Source: CAZLMW01 sp964560875 | GTDB taxonomy: Bacteria > Myxococcota_A > UBA9042 | NCBI GenBank assembly: GCA_964560875.1 | Contig: CAZLMW010000026.1 | Coordinates: 1-64,000, forward strand | DNA: 64,000 nt | Direction of reading: 5' to 3' | Part shown: piece after piece, positions 1 through 9,646 of the stretch | Layout of the letters: every line of letters starts with the position of its first letter | Numbering within the stretch: position 1 is the first letter of the stretch | Translations under genes and position numbers: made by a program | Notes under the pieces: model-generated | Databases searched by the model: none | What the model was told of the DNA's origin: nothing | Seen by the model: only the letters and a program-made list of their open reading frames with translations

Positions 1-113
1 GCGTTGCACCTTCCTCGGTTCCTCAGGCAGCCCGACTCAAACGATCCGCACCCCGGTTTTCCCGCCGCGGCGAAACAACCACTGAGACCGCCGGCAGTCG
101 AGCAGATCCCCGT

Positions 114-1745
114 TCAGGGCGGCCCGCTCAACTCCAGCAACGCGAGGTAGCCGTATTGACCCTGCTTGACGGTCACATCGAGGTGCAGGTTGCCGTGCTT
201 GTCGGCTTTGACCGAACTGAACACCGCAAACTGGCCTGTGTTGCCATTGACGCTGCCGGTGCCACCGATGCCCTTGCCCGACGTCTTTAACGTCGCTTCC
301 TTGGTCCCCGAGGCGTCGGTCAGCCGATAGCGCGTGATGCGTGTCTCCGTCGAATTGCGGCTCGCGAACAAGCGCAGTTTGTAGCTGGCGCCAGGCTCGA
401 GCCCAGTTAACGTCATGGCCCCGATCTTGCCAGCGCCGACGTACAGGTAGTCTTGCGTGGCGGTGTGCACCGCGAGCTTGCCGAGCAGCTTCGTGTCCGG
501 CTTTGTCAGCCCGCCGTTGACGATGCCGTTGGGGATCATCGCGCCGCTGATGATGAGGCGCGCGGTGGTCTTCTTGCCGGTCGTGTCGCGCAGCGTTCCG
601 AGCGATTCGCCGGGCAGTAGCTGCGAGCCGCCGTCGACGTCGTGCCAGCTGTTCCAGTGTTGACCGTGCGCGTCGGGGCTCTTGGTGGGCGCGCCGTCTT
701 CGGCGTTGGACGGGCCCAGGTCGATGAGCCAGCGGCGACCCTTCGCGGGCGTGGGTTTGGGCGGCGGCTGCACGTCGATACCGATTTGGGTGAGCGCCGG
801 TCCGATGACCGCGGTCCAAAGCGCGTACCCAGCGGCGTTCAGATGCAGCTTGTCGGCGACGAAAAGCGACGTCGTCGGCGGAGATCCGGTCTGCAGGAAC
901 GCTGCGCTTGGATCGATGACGTGCAGCCCGGACCACTTGGCCGCGAGCGCCTTGACCGAGGCATGAAGCGCCTTTGCGGTCGGCCAGGACGTCCAACGAG
1001 CCGGGGTCGGGGTGACCGTGATGAACACAATCGGAATCGGCGGGCCGTTGGCGGCGATGCGCTGAACAAGACACCGATAGCCATCAAACGTCTGCGCGGC
1101 GGTGTGCTTGGCGGCGATGTCGTTGGTGCCCGCGTAGATGACGACAGCAGCCGGTTTGTGGCGCGTGATGAGATCGACCGCGTGCTCGGCGCTGTCCCAG
1201 ATTCGCGACCCGCCAAAGCCGCGTTGGATGGGGTCGAGGGGCGCGAAGTCCTGGTAGAGCCGCTCCCACAGGCGGATGCTCGAGCTGCCGACGAAGACGA
1301 CCTGCCCGGCGCGTCGCGGCGAACTCTTGTCCTGCGCCACCCACCTCGCGACCGTCTTCGTGTAGCTACCCGAAGCAAGCTTGCTGAGCTGTGCGCACGG
1401 ATTGTCGGAAAAAGTCGGCAGCGCAACGGGCGGATTCCCTGCGTCCGAAATCCCGGCGTCCGACATCCCGGTGTCCGAAATCCCGGTGTCCGAGCTGCTC
1501 GTCGCGTCGAGGGGCGAAGCACCATCGCTGGTGGTGTCGACGGCGGCGGCGGAATCGGGGCTCGAATCAGCGGGCGAAGTGGCGTCGTTTGCCGCGACGT
1601 CCCACCCGGAGTCGGAGGCCGTGCCACTATCGGCAGATGACGTTGAATTTGTCGGCTCCGCGCTGCAACCAACGGCGAACGCAAGCCAGGTGGCCGACAC
1701 GAAGAGAACACCGCGCAGGCACTTTCGCGAGGCACAAATCGGCAT
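114..1745 (-). CDS. SGNH/GDSL-type hydrolase lipoprotein with C-terminal beta domain
   Basis: A 543-residue lipoprotein. The signal peptide ends in the lipobox FAVGC (Cys27), so it should be exported and lipidated. Residues 28-110 are a Ser/Asp/Ala-rich linker. The hydrolase core shows the four SGNH blocks: GSSSI (153-157, holding the probable Ser nucleophile), GFGGS (176-180), GTND (206-209) and DKLHLN (298-303, Asp and His of the triad). The family contains esterases and lipases, often acting on acetylated carbohydrate; the substrate here is unknown. Residues about 340-543 form a second, beta-rich domain beginning near RRWLIDLG, of a type I have seen attached to carbohydrate esterases; this is inference. 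No operon partner is visible, as the next gene is divergent from 1875. ATG start; stop TGA. Confidence 0.85.
   Translation of the reverse strand: MPICASRKCLRGVLFVSATWLAFAVGCSAEPTNSTSSADSGTASDSGWDVAANDATSPADSSPDSAAAVDTTSDGASPLDATSSSDTGISDTGMSDAGISDAGNPPVALPTFSDNPCAQLSKLASGSYTKTVARWVAQDKSSPRRAGQVVFVGSSSIRLWERLYQDFAPLDPIQRGFGGSRIWDSAEHAVDLITRHKPAAVVIYAGTNDIAAKHTAAQTFDGYRCLVQRIAANGPPIPIVFITVTPTPARWTSWPTAKALHASVKALAAKWSGLHVIDPSAAFLQTGSPPTTSLFVADKLHLNAAGYALWTAVIGPALTQIGIDVQPPPKPTPAKGRRWLIDLGPSNAEDGAPTKSPDAHGQHWNSWHDVDGGSQLLPGESLGTLRDTTGKKTTARLIISGAMIPNGIVNGGLTKPDTKLLGKLAVHTATQDYLYVGAGKIGAMTLTGLEPGASYKLRLFASRNSTETRITRYRLTDASGTKEATLKTSGKGIGGTGSVNGNTGQFAVFSSVKADKHGNLHLDVTVKQGQYGYLALLELSGPP
1442..1497. 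repeat. 15-bp tandem repeat inside the lipoprotein linker
   Basis: Three full 15-bp units and one partial unit (consensus cgtccgaaatcccgg) lie in frame inside the SGNH hydrolase gene. They encode five-residue repeats of the ISDTG/MSDAG/ISDAG type in the surface linker. A unit of a multiple of three lets copy number vary without breaking the frame. Confidence 0.8.
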
Positions 1746-1874
1746 CTGCTCCCCATCGCAGGACGACGATTCCGCTCGGCGTCATCGCGCGGACATTTCG
1801 GCTTTGTCGGTTCGGCTGGCACAATCCACGTATCAACGTTTTCGGGCGCCGCCGCGCGCCAGTATAGGGCCTCC

Positions 1875-3125
1875 ATGCATTCGCATCGACATCAATCGAC
1901 TCAACCCACGACACGCTTGGTTGCCATTGTCGGCGTATGGGCCCTCGCGGCTTGTAGCACCGGCGGAGGAACGGACACAGCCGCAGGTTCGGCGCCCGGT
2001 CCTTCCACGTACACGTATGACCAAACGGCCCAGGTCATCAGCGACGTCAGCTGCGATCAGATCGTCGAATGCCGCATCGAAGTGGCCGGTTTTTCGCTGG
2101 CTTCGAAGACCAGCTGCGCGCGCTTTGCAGGCAACAAGGGCGATCCCGAGGTCACCAAGGCGCTGGCCGCCGGGACCGCGAAATGGGACGGCGAGAAGGC
2201 GGCTGCATGCGTGAAGAAGCTCAAGGCGCTCGGTTGCGACGGCAACGCCGCGACGTTTGAAGAGAGCGTCCTGGACAGCGCCGGCGTCAAGTGCTCCGAC
2301 GCGGTTATCCCCCTCGCGGAGGTCGGCGATCCGTGCGAGCGCGATTTCCTCTGCAAGTCCGGCTACTGCAAGCGACTCAACGGGTGCCCGGGGCGTTGCG
2401 AGGCCATCAAGAAGGCAGGCGAAGCGTGTACGTTTTCCGACAAGTGCGGCGACGGCCTCAGCTGCATCAAGTCCAAATGTGCGAAGCCGGGTGACGGCAA
2501 GGCCGGCAGCGTATGCGGGGGCTCAGCGGACTGCTTGAGCGGCGCCTGTCAAAACGGTGTTTGTATCGCCGGACCCGCGCGCAGCGACAAGTGTTCGTTG
2601 TTCAAGCCCTGCGCCAAGGGCCTGGTGTGCGTAAAGGAGACCTGCACCAAGCCGCAGAAGCTCGGTGAGGCCTGTGAGCTTTCGTTTTTCGGCCCGGGAA
2701 CGTGCGAGCAAGGCCTGAGCTGTTCGGCAGGCAAGTGCGCCAAACTCAAGGCGATCGGCGAGTCGTGCACCAACGGCGGCCAGTGTTTCGGGGTCGACTC
2801 GACTTGCGAAGACGGCGCGTGCGCGGTCGTGCCGCTGTCCGACGAGGGCGGCCCGTGCAAGCCGCCGATTCTGCACGAAGGGAAGCTGATCCCGTGGGGC
2901 TGCAAAGTCGGGCTGACTTGCGGCGCTGGCAACACCTGCCGCAAGCCGCCCAAGGCAGGTGAGCCGTGCGTCCACGGCGGCTGTGGGGAAGGCCTCAAGT
3001 GCGACAAGAGCAAGATCTGCCAGGGCCCGGTCAACGAGGGCGGAGCGTGCGACTCGGGAAAATGGTGCGCAAAGGCAACCGCGTGCATCAACGGCAAGTG
3101 CGTGAAGCTGACCTGTGGGAGTTGA
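1875..3125 (+). CDS. Cys-rich lipoprotein with GExC-type repeats
   Basis: A 416-residue protein with a lipoprotein signal peptide (VWALAACSTGG, Cys about 27) and a short Gly/Thr linker. A head region of about 90 residues holds four cysteines and precedes a long series of small disulfide modules. The modules read like GEACxxxxxCGDGLSCIKSKC, repeated about eight times to the C-terminus (TCGS). Such modules are common in Myxococcota surface lipoproteins of unknown role; they are presumably rigid, disulfide-bonded spacers or binding units outside the cell. The ATG is preceded by AGGG at a suitable distance. The next gene begins 8 bp downstream on the same strand, so the two may be co-transcribed. 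Confidence 0.8.
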   Translation: MHSHRHQSTQPTTRLVAIVGVWALAACSTGGGTDTAAGSAPGPSTYTYDQTAQVISDVSCDQIVECRIEVAGFSLASKTSCARFAGNKGDPEVTKALAAGTAKWDGEKAAACVKKLKALGCDGNAATFEESVLDSAGVKCSDAVIPLAEVGDPCERDFLCKSGYCKRLNGCPGRCEAIKKAGEACTFSDKCGDGLSCIKSKCAKPGDGKAGSVCGGSADCLSGACQNGVCIAGPARSDKCSLFKPCAKGLVCVKETCTKPQKLGEACELSFFGPGTCEQGLSCSAGKCAKLKAIGESCTNGGQCFGVDSTCEDGACAVVPLSDEGGPCKPPILHEGKLIPWGCKVGLTCGAGNTCRKPPKAGEPCVHGGCGEGLKCDKSKICQGPVNEGGACDSGKWCAKATACINGKCVKLTCGS

Positions 3126-3132
3126 GCCGTTG

Positions 3133-4399
3133 ATGAGTCGAGTCGATCCACGCCCGTTTGGCGTTGTCCTTGCCGCACTGGTGGCTTGTTCGGAGACGCC
3201 GTCGGCACCTGCTTCCCGACTTCTCGCACGCCGGCTACATGGGCGGCGGCGTGGCGATCCCTTCGGTGCCGCTCAAGAAGGTCCTCAAGCCTCTCGCGGG
3301 CGACAATCGCGCGCAGATCCAGGCGGCCATCGACGCCGTCAGCAAGCTCAAGCCCGACGCCAACGGTCATCGGGGCGCGGTTGTGCTCACGAAGGGCAAC
3401 TACAAGGTCGGCGGGACGCTGTTCATCAAGGCCAGCGGCGTGGTGCTGCGAGGCGCCGGTCAGGGCGCGTCGGCGACGGTGTTGATCGCGACAAAGAAGG
3501 CGCAACACGACCTGATCCACGTCAAGGGCGGCGCCTCGAACTGGAAAAAGGTCAGCGGCACGACCACCGCCATCACGTCCAAGCAAATCCCCGTCGGGGC
3601 TCGCAGCTTCACGGTCGCGAGCACAAAGGGGCTCAAAGTCGGCATGACAATCTCCGTGCGCAGGACGCCGAACAAGGCCTGGATCGACCTGCTGGGCATG
3701 GGCACGTACGGCTGGAAGAACACGAGCTACGCCATCAACCACGAGCGCAGAATCACGGCCATTGCGGGCAACAAGGTCATCGTCGACATCCCGCTCGTCG
3801 ACGCGATCGACACCTGGGCGACGGGCTTGCTCTTCGATTCGTGCATGTCGCGGATGTTTCATGTGCAAAACCGCAATACATCGGGCACGGGACACGGTTG
3901 GGCGGGGGCACAGACGATGTTTTGGAACGTCCTGGCGACCGACGCGATCCGGTGCGACGCTTCCAAGGGTTCGATGAACTGGTCGGTGGGCTCGGTCGGG
4001 AGCAAAAAGCAGGGCACATGGGCGCCCGAGGAGCCGTTTGGATACTTTGAAAGCCACGGCAAGCCGGTCGCGATTCGCAGCCTCTACCTGGCGCAGCTGG
4101 CCGACCGTCTCGGGGACAAAGCGGTCAAAGCGGTCACGATTGCGCAGCAAACCAAAGGCATCTGGAACCTCCTCAACGCCTGGGCCGGCAAAGGACTGTT
4201 GGCGTCGACCAAACCGGCACCGCCAACGACCTGCAAAGGCATCCAGAGCGGCAAAGCCTGCTGCGCGAAGTCGTGTGGTGTGTGCGGGGGAACCGGCTGC
4301 AGCAAGTTACCGGGCGGCGCGTCGAAGTGCTGTACGGGCACCATTACAAACGCTGGCAAATCGTGCGCCAAACACCCGCCGCCCTGCCTCATGCCGTAA
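3133..4399 (+). CDS. Pectate-lyase-like beta-helix protein, frameshifted near the N-terminus
   Basis: The reading frame from ATG 3133 encodes a lipoprotein-like leader (MSRVDPRPFGVVLAALVAC, then SETPSAP). The body of the protein lies in another frame, which has only a TTG start at 3158 and resumes sense near LLPDFSHAGYMGGGV (about 3215). I infer an indel around 3195-3220, either a real mutation or an assembly error. The body carries the start of a right-handed parallel beta-helix (DNRAQIQAAIDAV, GNYKVGGTLFIKASGVVLRG), as in pectate-lyase-superfamily proteins that bind or cleave polysaccharide. The C-terminus is a 45-residue Cys-rich module (CCAKSCGVCGGTGC, KCCTGTI). The substrate is unknown. 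The protein is presumably extracellular. Confidence 0.6.
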
Positions 4400-4508
4400 T
4401 CAGCTGGCCGGATTCCGTCGCGCCAACCATCCCGCTGACAGAGCCGCGTAGTTCAAACCCCGCGACATTTGGCAAGCTGGCGCCGGGGCCGGGAAATCGG
4501 AGATGACG

Positions 4509-5777
4509 ATGACCACGACGACGATGAGGGCGTTCGGGCGTCCCGCTATTCTGGCCATGCTGATGGTCGCTGCGGCGGCCTGTTCCACCGACGGAACGAG
4601 CGGCGGCGGTGCGGGCACGACGCCGACTGACGCTGGCACGAAAGACACAGCACAAGCGGACGCCGGCTCAGACGTCAGCGCCGATAGCGGCGACCAGACG
4701 GACGTGGGCCCCAGCGATTCGACGACGACGTTGGACGCAACGCCGACGGATGTCGCCGCGAAAGACGACACAGCGACCGACGACACAGCGACCGACGACA
4801 CAGCGAGCGCTTCAGACACGGCGGGTGCCACCGACAGCGCGGTCTCCGTCGACGCGGGCGGGACCACGGACAGTTCGGTCGCGGCCGATGCGGGCACAAC
4901 CGCGGACGCCGGCGTCTTCAAACCGGGCTGCTGCTCGACCGACTCGGAGTGTGGCAGCGGTGGACGGTGCGTGCTTGGCGCCGGCGCAAAGGGCCAATGC
5001 AAGAACACGGCCGAGCTCAAGAAGGGCGAATGCTGGGATGACGATCAGTGCACCGGCGGGCAGAAGTGCAAGAGCCCCAGCGTTTGCCCCTGCGGCGCCA
5101 GCTGTTTGGCGCCCGACAAAGCCGGAACCTGCGGACCGCCCGCTCCGAACCCGTGTTTCGTCGGCGGCACCAAGCCCGGCAAGAAGTGCAACGCCAGCGA
5201 GTACTGCAAGCTCCCCAACGGCTGCACCGGCGCCGGCGTGTGCACGATCAAGCCCACGTCATGCATCGGCCTGGTGGACGAACACTGCGGCTGCGACGGC
5301 CAGACCCACAGCAACGCATGCGTGGCGGCGTCCAAGGGCGTCAACGTCAAGAGCAAAGGCGCCTGCGTCGTCGGCCCCGCCCCCGGATGCTGCGACACCG
5401 ACAAGGACTGCAAGGCCAACCAGGTGTGCTTCGCCGGGCCGTTCAAGGCGTTCAAGTGCATGGCGACGGATACGCTCAAGAAAGGCCAATGCTGGACCGA
5501 CGCGCAGTGCGACAAGGGCAGCAAATGCGAGAAAGCCCAGGCCTGCGGGTGCAAGGCCAAGTGCAAGGCCGCCGACATCCCCGGCACGTGCAGCAAACCG
5601 GCGTCGTCGTGCGCCAAGGTCGACCCGACCTCGTTTGGCTTCTGCGACATGGTGCTGGGCGTCGGCTGGGACGGCAGCAAGTGCGTGACCGTGTCCGGCT
5701 GCGGCTGCAAGACCGAGTGCAGCAAGCTCTTCAAGACGGTCAAGGCTTGCACGACAGCGTGCGTCAAAGCGCCTTAA
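4509..5777 (+). CDS. Cys-rich lipoprotein with a Kazal-like module
   Basis: About 422 residues. Three in-frame ATGs compete; the one at 4509 has GGAG six bases upstream, while the ATG at 4503 touches it. The signal peptide ends LMVAAAAC. An Asp/Thr/Ala-rich linker follows, with a three-fold DDTAT repeat. Two copies of a roughly 70-residue module (GCCSTDSECGSGGRC... and GCCDTDKDCKANQVC...) flank a Kazal-type signature (CGCDGQTHSNACVAA followed by GVNVKSKGAC), the fold of small serine-protease inhibitors. A last FGFCDMVLGVGW unit with GCGCKTEC closes the protein. It is probably surface exposed. An inhibitor function is possible but unproven, since such modules are often used only as scaffolds. 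Confidence 0.75.
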   Translation: MTTTTMRAFGRPAILAMLMVAAAACSTDGTSGGGAGTTPTDAGTKDTAQADAGSDVSADSGDQTDVGPSDSTTTLDATPTDVAAKDDTATDDTATDDTASASDTAGATDSAVSVDAGGTTDSSVAADAGTTADAGVFKPGCCSTDSECGSGGRCVLGAGAKGQCKNTAELKKGECWDDDQCTGGQKCKSPSVCPCGASCLAPDKAGTCGPPAPNPCFVGGTKPGKKCNASEYCKLPNGCTGAGVCTIKPTSCIGLVDEHCGCDGQTHSNACVAASKGVNVKSKGACVVGPAPGCCDTDKDCKANQVCFAGPFKAFKCMATDTLKKGQCWTDAQCDKGSKCEKAQACGCKAKCKAADIPGTCSKPASSCAKVDPTSFGFCDMVLGVGWDGSKCVTVSGCGCKTECSKLFKTVKACTTACVKAP

Positions 5778-5780
5778 ACC

Positions 5781-6085
5781 GCCCTAAACGCAATGCCGGT
5801 CACTTAGGGCTAAGGTATTGATTTCTAAGCTAAGCCAAGCGAGCAAAGCAGAGCCCCGGGGCTGAAGGCCCGGGCTCAGTTGAGCAAGCCCGCCTCCGCG
5901 GGCTCAGCCGCGATCTCGACCGGCAGCGGCTGCCTATCCACGTTTGTCGGGATCTCGTGCACCCACACGCGCCGCAGCGAATCCGTCATGGCGGACCGCA
6001 ACGCCGAGCCCTCGAAGGAGGGCTTGCTCAACTGAGGCCCCGGCTTCAGCCGGGGTCCTTAAGTGACCGGCATTGGCCCTAAACG
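5781..6085. mobile_element. MITE-like element with 16-bp inverted ends and 10-bp target duplication
   Basis: A 285-bp unit (5791-6075) begins caatgccggtcactta and ends with its exact reverse complement taagtgaccggcattg. It is flanked on both sides by the direct repeat gccctaaacg (5781-5790 and 6076-6085), which reads as a target-site duplication. Inside, long subterminal arms pair again (ggggctgaag... with cagttgagcaagccc..., about 5854-5905 and 6003-6056). There is no ORF of convincing coding character. A 10-bp duplication is known for some IS4-family transposases; that assignment is inference. The element fills the whole gap between the genes ending at 5777 and 6127. Confidence 0.75.
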
Positions 6086-6126
6086 AAAGTATCGGCGGGG
6101 CGGCGAGGTAGACGCGCCGGCCGGTC

Positions 6127-7335
6127 CTATTCGGGCTTGAGCAACGCCGAGAATCGGTACGTGCCCGCCTTGCCTCGAGGCATCCTTATCCGCCGCAGCT
6201 GCGACTTCATGCAGGACGCGACCGGCTTCATCGACGAGGGCGCAAAGATGATCTGCACCGTTGCGACCCGCCCGCTTTCCATCACGGTCACATCGAAAAC
6301 GACCTTGCCGCGCAACGACGGGTGCTTCTTCAGTTCCCTCTCGTAGCACATCCGCAAACCGCTGTTTCGTCGCACGACAGCCTTGGAGAACAGCACGTGA
6401 TTCGGACTCCGCTTGCGCGGCGCCGCGTGCACAATCATCCCGCCGATCTTGGCTTTCTTGCGCGAATAGGCGCCGCCGCCGGTGCCGGACTTGCCGGGCT
6501 TGATGCCGCCGATCGAGCCGCGGCCGCCGCCGCTGCCGACGCGACCGAGACCACCGCTACCGCGCACCCCACGGCCGCCGTCGAATCCGAATCCGCTGCC
6601 CTTGAGGTCGTTCAATCCGCGGCTCGACTTCCTGCGAGCTGGCCGCTTGCTGGGCGCGCGCTTGGCCGGCTTCCGCACTGCTCGGCGCGCGGGTTTGCGT
6701 TTTGCTGCGGGAGCACGCGCGGCCTGGGGCGCGGGTTCGGGCTCGGGTTCGGGCGCGGCAACGGGCGCAGCGGCAGCTTTGGCCTCGGCAGGCGCACGGA
6801 GCGCAGACTCGGACGACTCGGCGGCTTCTTTTTCGCTGTGACGCCCCGCGGCCATGGTCTTGGCGGCGACGGCCCTCGCAAGCAGCGCCCCACCGGTTCC
6901 GCGACCAGCCGCGACCTTCCACGCCGCCGATGCGTCGACGCGCCGCGCCTTGACGCCGCCAAATGACCACAGCGCCTTGTTCTTGTGCAGCACGATGCCG
7001 ATGCGCGAGTCGGCGCTGCCGGTGACGACGTCGTCCGCGTAGACGTCCGCGCCAACTGCCAGTTGCCGGTGTACGCCAGGTTGGGATGCTCGCGTTGCGG
7101 TTGCTGCCCCGGACAGGCTGACGACCTTGCCGACGGGCGACGCGGTCACGCCTTGAGCCTTGGGTGACTCGCCACGCGCTGCGCTTGCCGCGGGCTCGGT
7201 GGCCTTCTTCCCAGCTCCTGCTCCTTGGGCGCCCTCTTGTTTGGAGCAGCCGACGGTTCCGAGCACCGAAAACACCAGCGCCGCGATACAAACCACGGAA
7301 CACGCGACAGGACGGCTACTTCGAGACTTGCTCAT
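6127..7335 (-). CDS. AgmX/PglI-type C-terminal domain lipoprotein with FecR-like region
   Basis: 402 residues from ATG 7335, which overlaps the end of the cyclase gene by 20 bp and has GGAG upstream, so translation is probably coupled. The signal peptide ends LGTVGC (lipobox). Residues about 60-160 resemble a FecR-type beta domain (GKVVSLSGAATATR, GADVYADDVVTG, SRIGIVL). A long Lys/Arg/Pro/Ala and Gly-rich stretch should span or contact the envelope. The C-terminal 100 residues (NSGLRMCYERELKKHPSLRG, VASCMKSQLRRIRMP) match the TonB-like AgmX/PglI C-terminal domain known from Myxococcus gliding-motility proteins. It is the last gene of the long minus-strand operon. The role is unknown; an envelope-spanning or energy-coupling role is inferred from the domain. 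Confidence 0.7.
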   Translation of the reverse strand: MSKSRSSRPVACSVVCIAALVFSVLGTVGCSKQEGAQGAGAGKKATEPAASAARGESPKAQGVTASPVGKVVSLSGAATATRASQPGVHRQLAVGADVYADDVVTGSADSRIGIVLHKNKALWSFGGVKARRVDASAAWKVAAGRGTGGALLARAVAAKTMAAGRHSEKEAAESSESALRAPAEAKAAAAPVAAPEPEPEPAPQAARAPAAKRKPARRAVRKPAKRAPSKRPARRKSSRGLNDLKGSGFGFDGGRGVRGSGGLGRVGSGGGRGSIGGIKPGKSGTGGGAYSRKKAKIGGMIVHAAPRKRSPNHVLFSKAVVRRNSGLRMCYERELKKHPSLRGKVVFDVTVMESGRVATVQIIFAPSSMKPVASCMKSQLRRIRMPRGKAGTYRFSALLKPE

Positions 7336-9598
7336 AGACTCCATCCCAGTCGTCGCCCGGCGGATCCGCACGCAAGGTGTCGATGCGCTCGAGCATCATC
7401 GCGGTCGGTCCATCATCGGGCATCTTCTCACGAAGCTGTGCAAATCCGCGCGCGGCCTTCTCCCAGTCGCGAATTCGATACGCGGCCAGTGCTTCTTGGT
7501 ACGCGCGAAGCCAGCTTTCGGTGTAAATGGCGCTGCCTTTGCGAGCCACCAGGTCGAAGATCTTCACCCGGCCGCGGCGCCCCTTGACCCGAACCACGTC
7601 GAGCTCGCGGAAGATGAACGACGCGCCGGCCAGCTCCGCCGTCCGTGGCCCGCAGAGAATGCCCGTGCGGTATTCCTTGGTCAGCGCCTCGAGCCGCGCC
7701 GCCAGGTTCACCTCGTCGCCGATGACCGTGTAGTCGAAGCGCTGTTCGGACCCCATGTTGCCGACCGACATCTCGCCGCTGTTCAGGCCGACGCCGATCT
7801 TGATCTCCGGCAACCCGCGGGCGCGCCAATCGGCGTTGAGATCGTCGAGCCTTCCGATCATCTGCAGCGCGGTGGCGCACGCCTCTTCCGCGTGTTCCTG
7901 CATCGGCAAAGGCGCCCCATACACGGCCATGACCGCGTCGCCGATGAACTTGTCCAACATGCCGCTGTGGTGCAGCACGACGTCGCTCATCGGGGTGAGG
8001 TACTCGTTGAGAAACGAGCTCAGCGTCTCCGGCTTCATGCCCTCGCTGAACGCCGAGAACCCGCGGATGTCCGAAAACAGCACCGTCAGCTCGCGTCGCA
8101 CGCCACCAAGTCGCACCCTGCTGGGATCATCGGCGATTCGGTCGACCAACGAACGCGCGACGTACTGCCCAAAGGCGCGCCGCAGCCTCGCCTTCTCGCG
8201 TCCTTCGGTGGCCAGCGCCACGGTCAGCGTGCCCAGCGCGATGATGGCCAGCCCGATGACCGGCCCCGCGACCTCGATGATGATGTTGTTGTTCATCGCC
8301 ACCTGGGCGATCACCAGCCACGCACCGATCGCCGCGAGCGCCAACACGCTGCCAAGCCACGACCGCCGCCGGCGCACCGCCCGCATCTTCGACAGGGTCA
8401 GCAGCAACGCGAGCAGCACAAAGCCGCCGAGCGCGATTTTCGGTGAACCGGGCCGCAGCAGCTCATCGTGCAAGACGTTGTGGGCCAGTGTGGCGTGCAG
8501 CTCGACACCGGGGATCGCATCCGCAAGCGCCGTGGAAACCTGGTCGCGCGCGGCGTCCGTGTAGCCAACAAAAACCAGCTTGCCGCGCAGGTCCTCCGCT
8601 TTCACAGAGCCGTCGATGACCGCGGCGGCTGAGATCGTCTTGAACGCCCCCCGACCGGCGAGCGGGTTGACGTGCAGGATGCCGCGGGTATCGCACGGAA
8701 TCGTCGTGTCCCCGAGCTTCATCGACCGTTCACCGGCGACGTACGCGAGATCGACGCCACCGAGGGCGATGCGCGCCACGGCCAGCCCAATCGCGGCATA
8801 GAAGCGACCGCCCTGCTCGACCGCGCCCGGCAGACGACGCACCTTTCCGTCGCTATCCCGCAAGACGTTCAACGTGCCGGCGAACCGGGTTGCGGTAGCG
8901 ATTTGAGGCAACGAGGCGTAGACGCCGGACTCGGCTCGCACGGGCCGCAGCACCTTGGGGTTTTCAAGCGCGACGCCTTCGTCAAAGCGGGCGCCGGCCA
9001 GGCCCACGGGTTCGGGCTCGCCGACGGGTAGGGGTGCGGATTCACCGTTATCGACGAAGAAGAGCAGGCCGAGCACGATGTTTTTGCCGCGCTTGACCGC
9101 AGCGGCCAGCAGCCGATCACCGTTTGTGGCGTCGACGACCGCTTGCAGGGCCTTGTGGGCGAGCGCGACGTTCTTGGACGAAGCAATCTCGGCCGGTGTC
9201 AGCGCGGCATGGGCTTTTCGGACCTTGGCAACGACCCCAGTAGGCAACGGAATCTCGGGCGACGAGAAGAACGCATCGATCGCCAGGGCCTTGGGCTCGT
9301 ATCCCTGCAGCTTGTCGATGAACCGCGCCCATCCAGCGCGCTGTTGGAAGGTCTCCGGATGACGGCGCCGCAGATCATCATCGAAGCCGACGATCACGAT
9401 ACTACCGTCCATCGGAGGCCGCGGTCCGCGGATCTTCAGGCGCGCATCGACGGTCAGCAGCTCGGCCGCATCAAGGCCCGGGACCGTCAGCCACGACGCC
9501 AGGTGCGCGGCATACAGACTGCACACGACCGCACCCATCAAGGCGGCCGCAATCAGCGGGAAGTTGTATCGCCGCTTTGTAGCAGGGTTAGCGGTCAC
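7316..9598 (-). CDS. CHASE2-domain membrane adenylate cyclase
   Basis: 760 residues with a GTG start. One membrane helix (about 14-34) is followed by a large extracytoplasmic CHASE2-type sensor (about 40-380; it begins LLTVDARLKIRGPRPP and includes GRFYAAIGLAVARIALGG). Two or three further helices (about 385-465) lead to a class III nucleotide cyclase domain (about 500-690). Catalytic features are present: metal-binding Asp in FSDIRGFS and in GDAVMAVYG, the adenine-selecting Lys in LDKFIGD, and Asn/Arg in VNLAARLE. ATP to cyclic AMP is therefore the expected reaction. The C-terminal tail ends DDWDGVYEQVSK, a form common in these cyclases. The gene sits 48 bp after the LolA-like gene and overlaps the AgmX-type gene, so it probably belongs to the envelope operon. 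Confidence 0.9.
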   Translation of the reverse strand: MTANPATKRRYNFPLIAAALMGAVVCSLYAAHLASWLTVPGLDAAELLTVDARLKIRGPRPPMDGSIVIVGFDDDLRRRHPETFQQRAGWARFIDKLQGYEPKALAIDAFFSSPEIPLPTGVVAKVRKAHAALTPAEIASSKNVALAHKALQAVVDATNGDRLLAAAVKRGKNIVLGLLFFVDNGESAPLPVGEPEPVGLAGARFDEGVALENPKVLRPVRAESGVYASLPQIATATRFAGTLNVLRDSDGKVRRLPGAVEQGGRFYAAIGLAVARIALGGVDLAYVAGERSMKLGDTTIPCDTRGILHVNPLAGRGAFKTISAAAVIDGSVKAEDLRGKLVFVGYTDAARDQVSTALADAIPGVELHATLAHNVLHDELLRPGSPKIALGGFVLLALLLTLSKMRAVRRRRSWLGSVLALAAIGAWLVIAQVAMNNNIIIEVAGPVIGLAIIALGTLTVALATEGREKARLRRAFGQYVARSLVDRIADDPSRVRLGGVRRELTVLFSDIRGFSAFSEGMKPETLSSFLNEYLTPMSDVVLHHSGMLDKFIGDAVMAVYGAPLPMQEHAEEACATALQMIGRLDDLNADWRARGLPEIKIGVGLNSGEMSVGNMGSEQRFDYTVIGDEVNLAARLEALTKEYRTGILCGPRTAELAGASFIFRELDVVRVKGRRGRVKIFDLVARKGSAIYTESWLRAYQEALAAYRIRDWEKAARGFAQLREKMPDDGPTAMMLERIDTLRADPPGDDWDGVYEQVSK

Positions 9599-9646
9599 GC
9601 GAGGCCATCACGGGTTTGGCTCAAACTAGCACAGGTCGGCGATCCA

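Noticed and set aside
1..113. Left edge searched for a gene end or sorting signal
   Set aside because: No convincing coding frame; only downstream flank of the SGNH gene.
2549..4150. A 533-codon minus-strand frame across the second Cys-rich lipoprotein and the beta-helix gene
   Set aside because: It is the antisense of two recognisable genes and has no family features.
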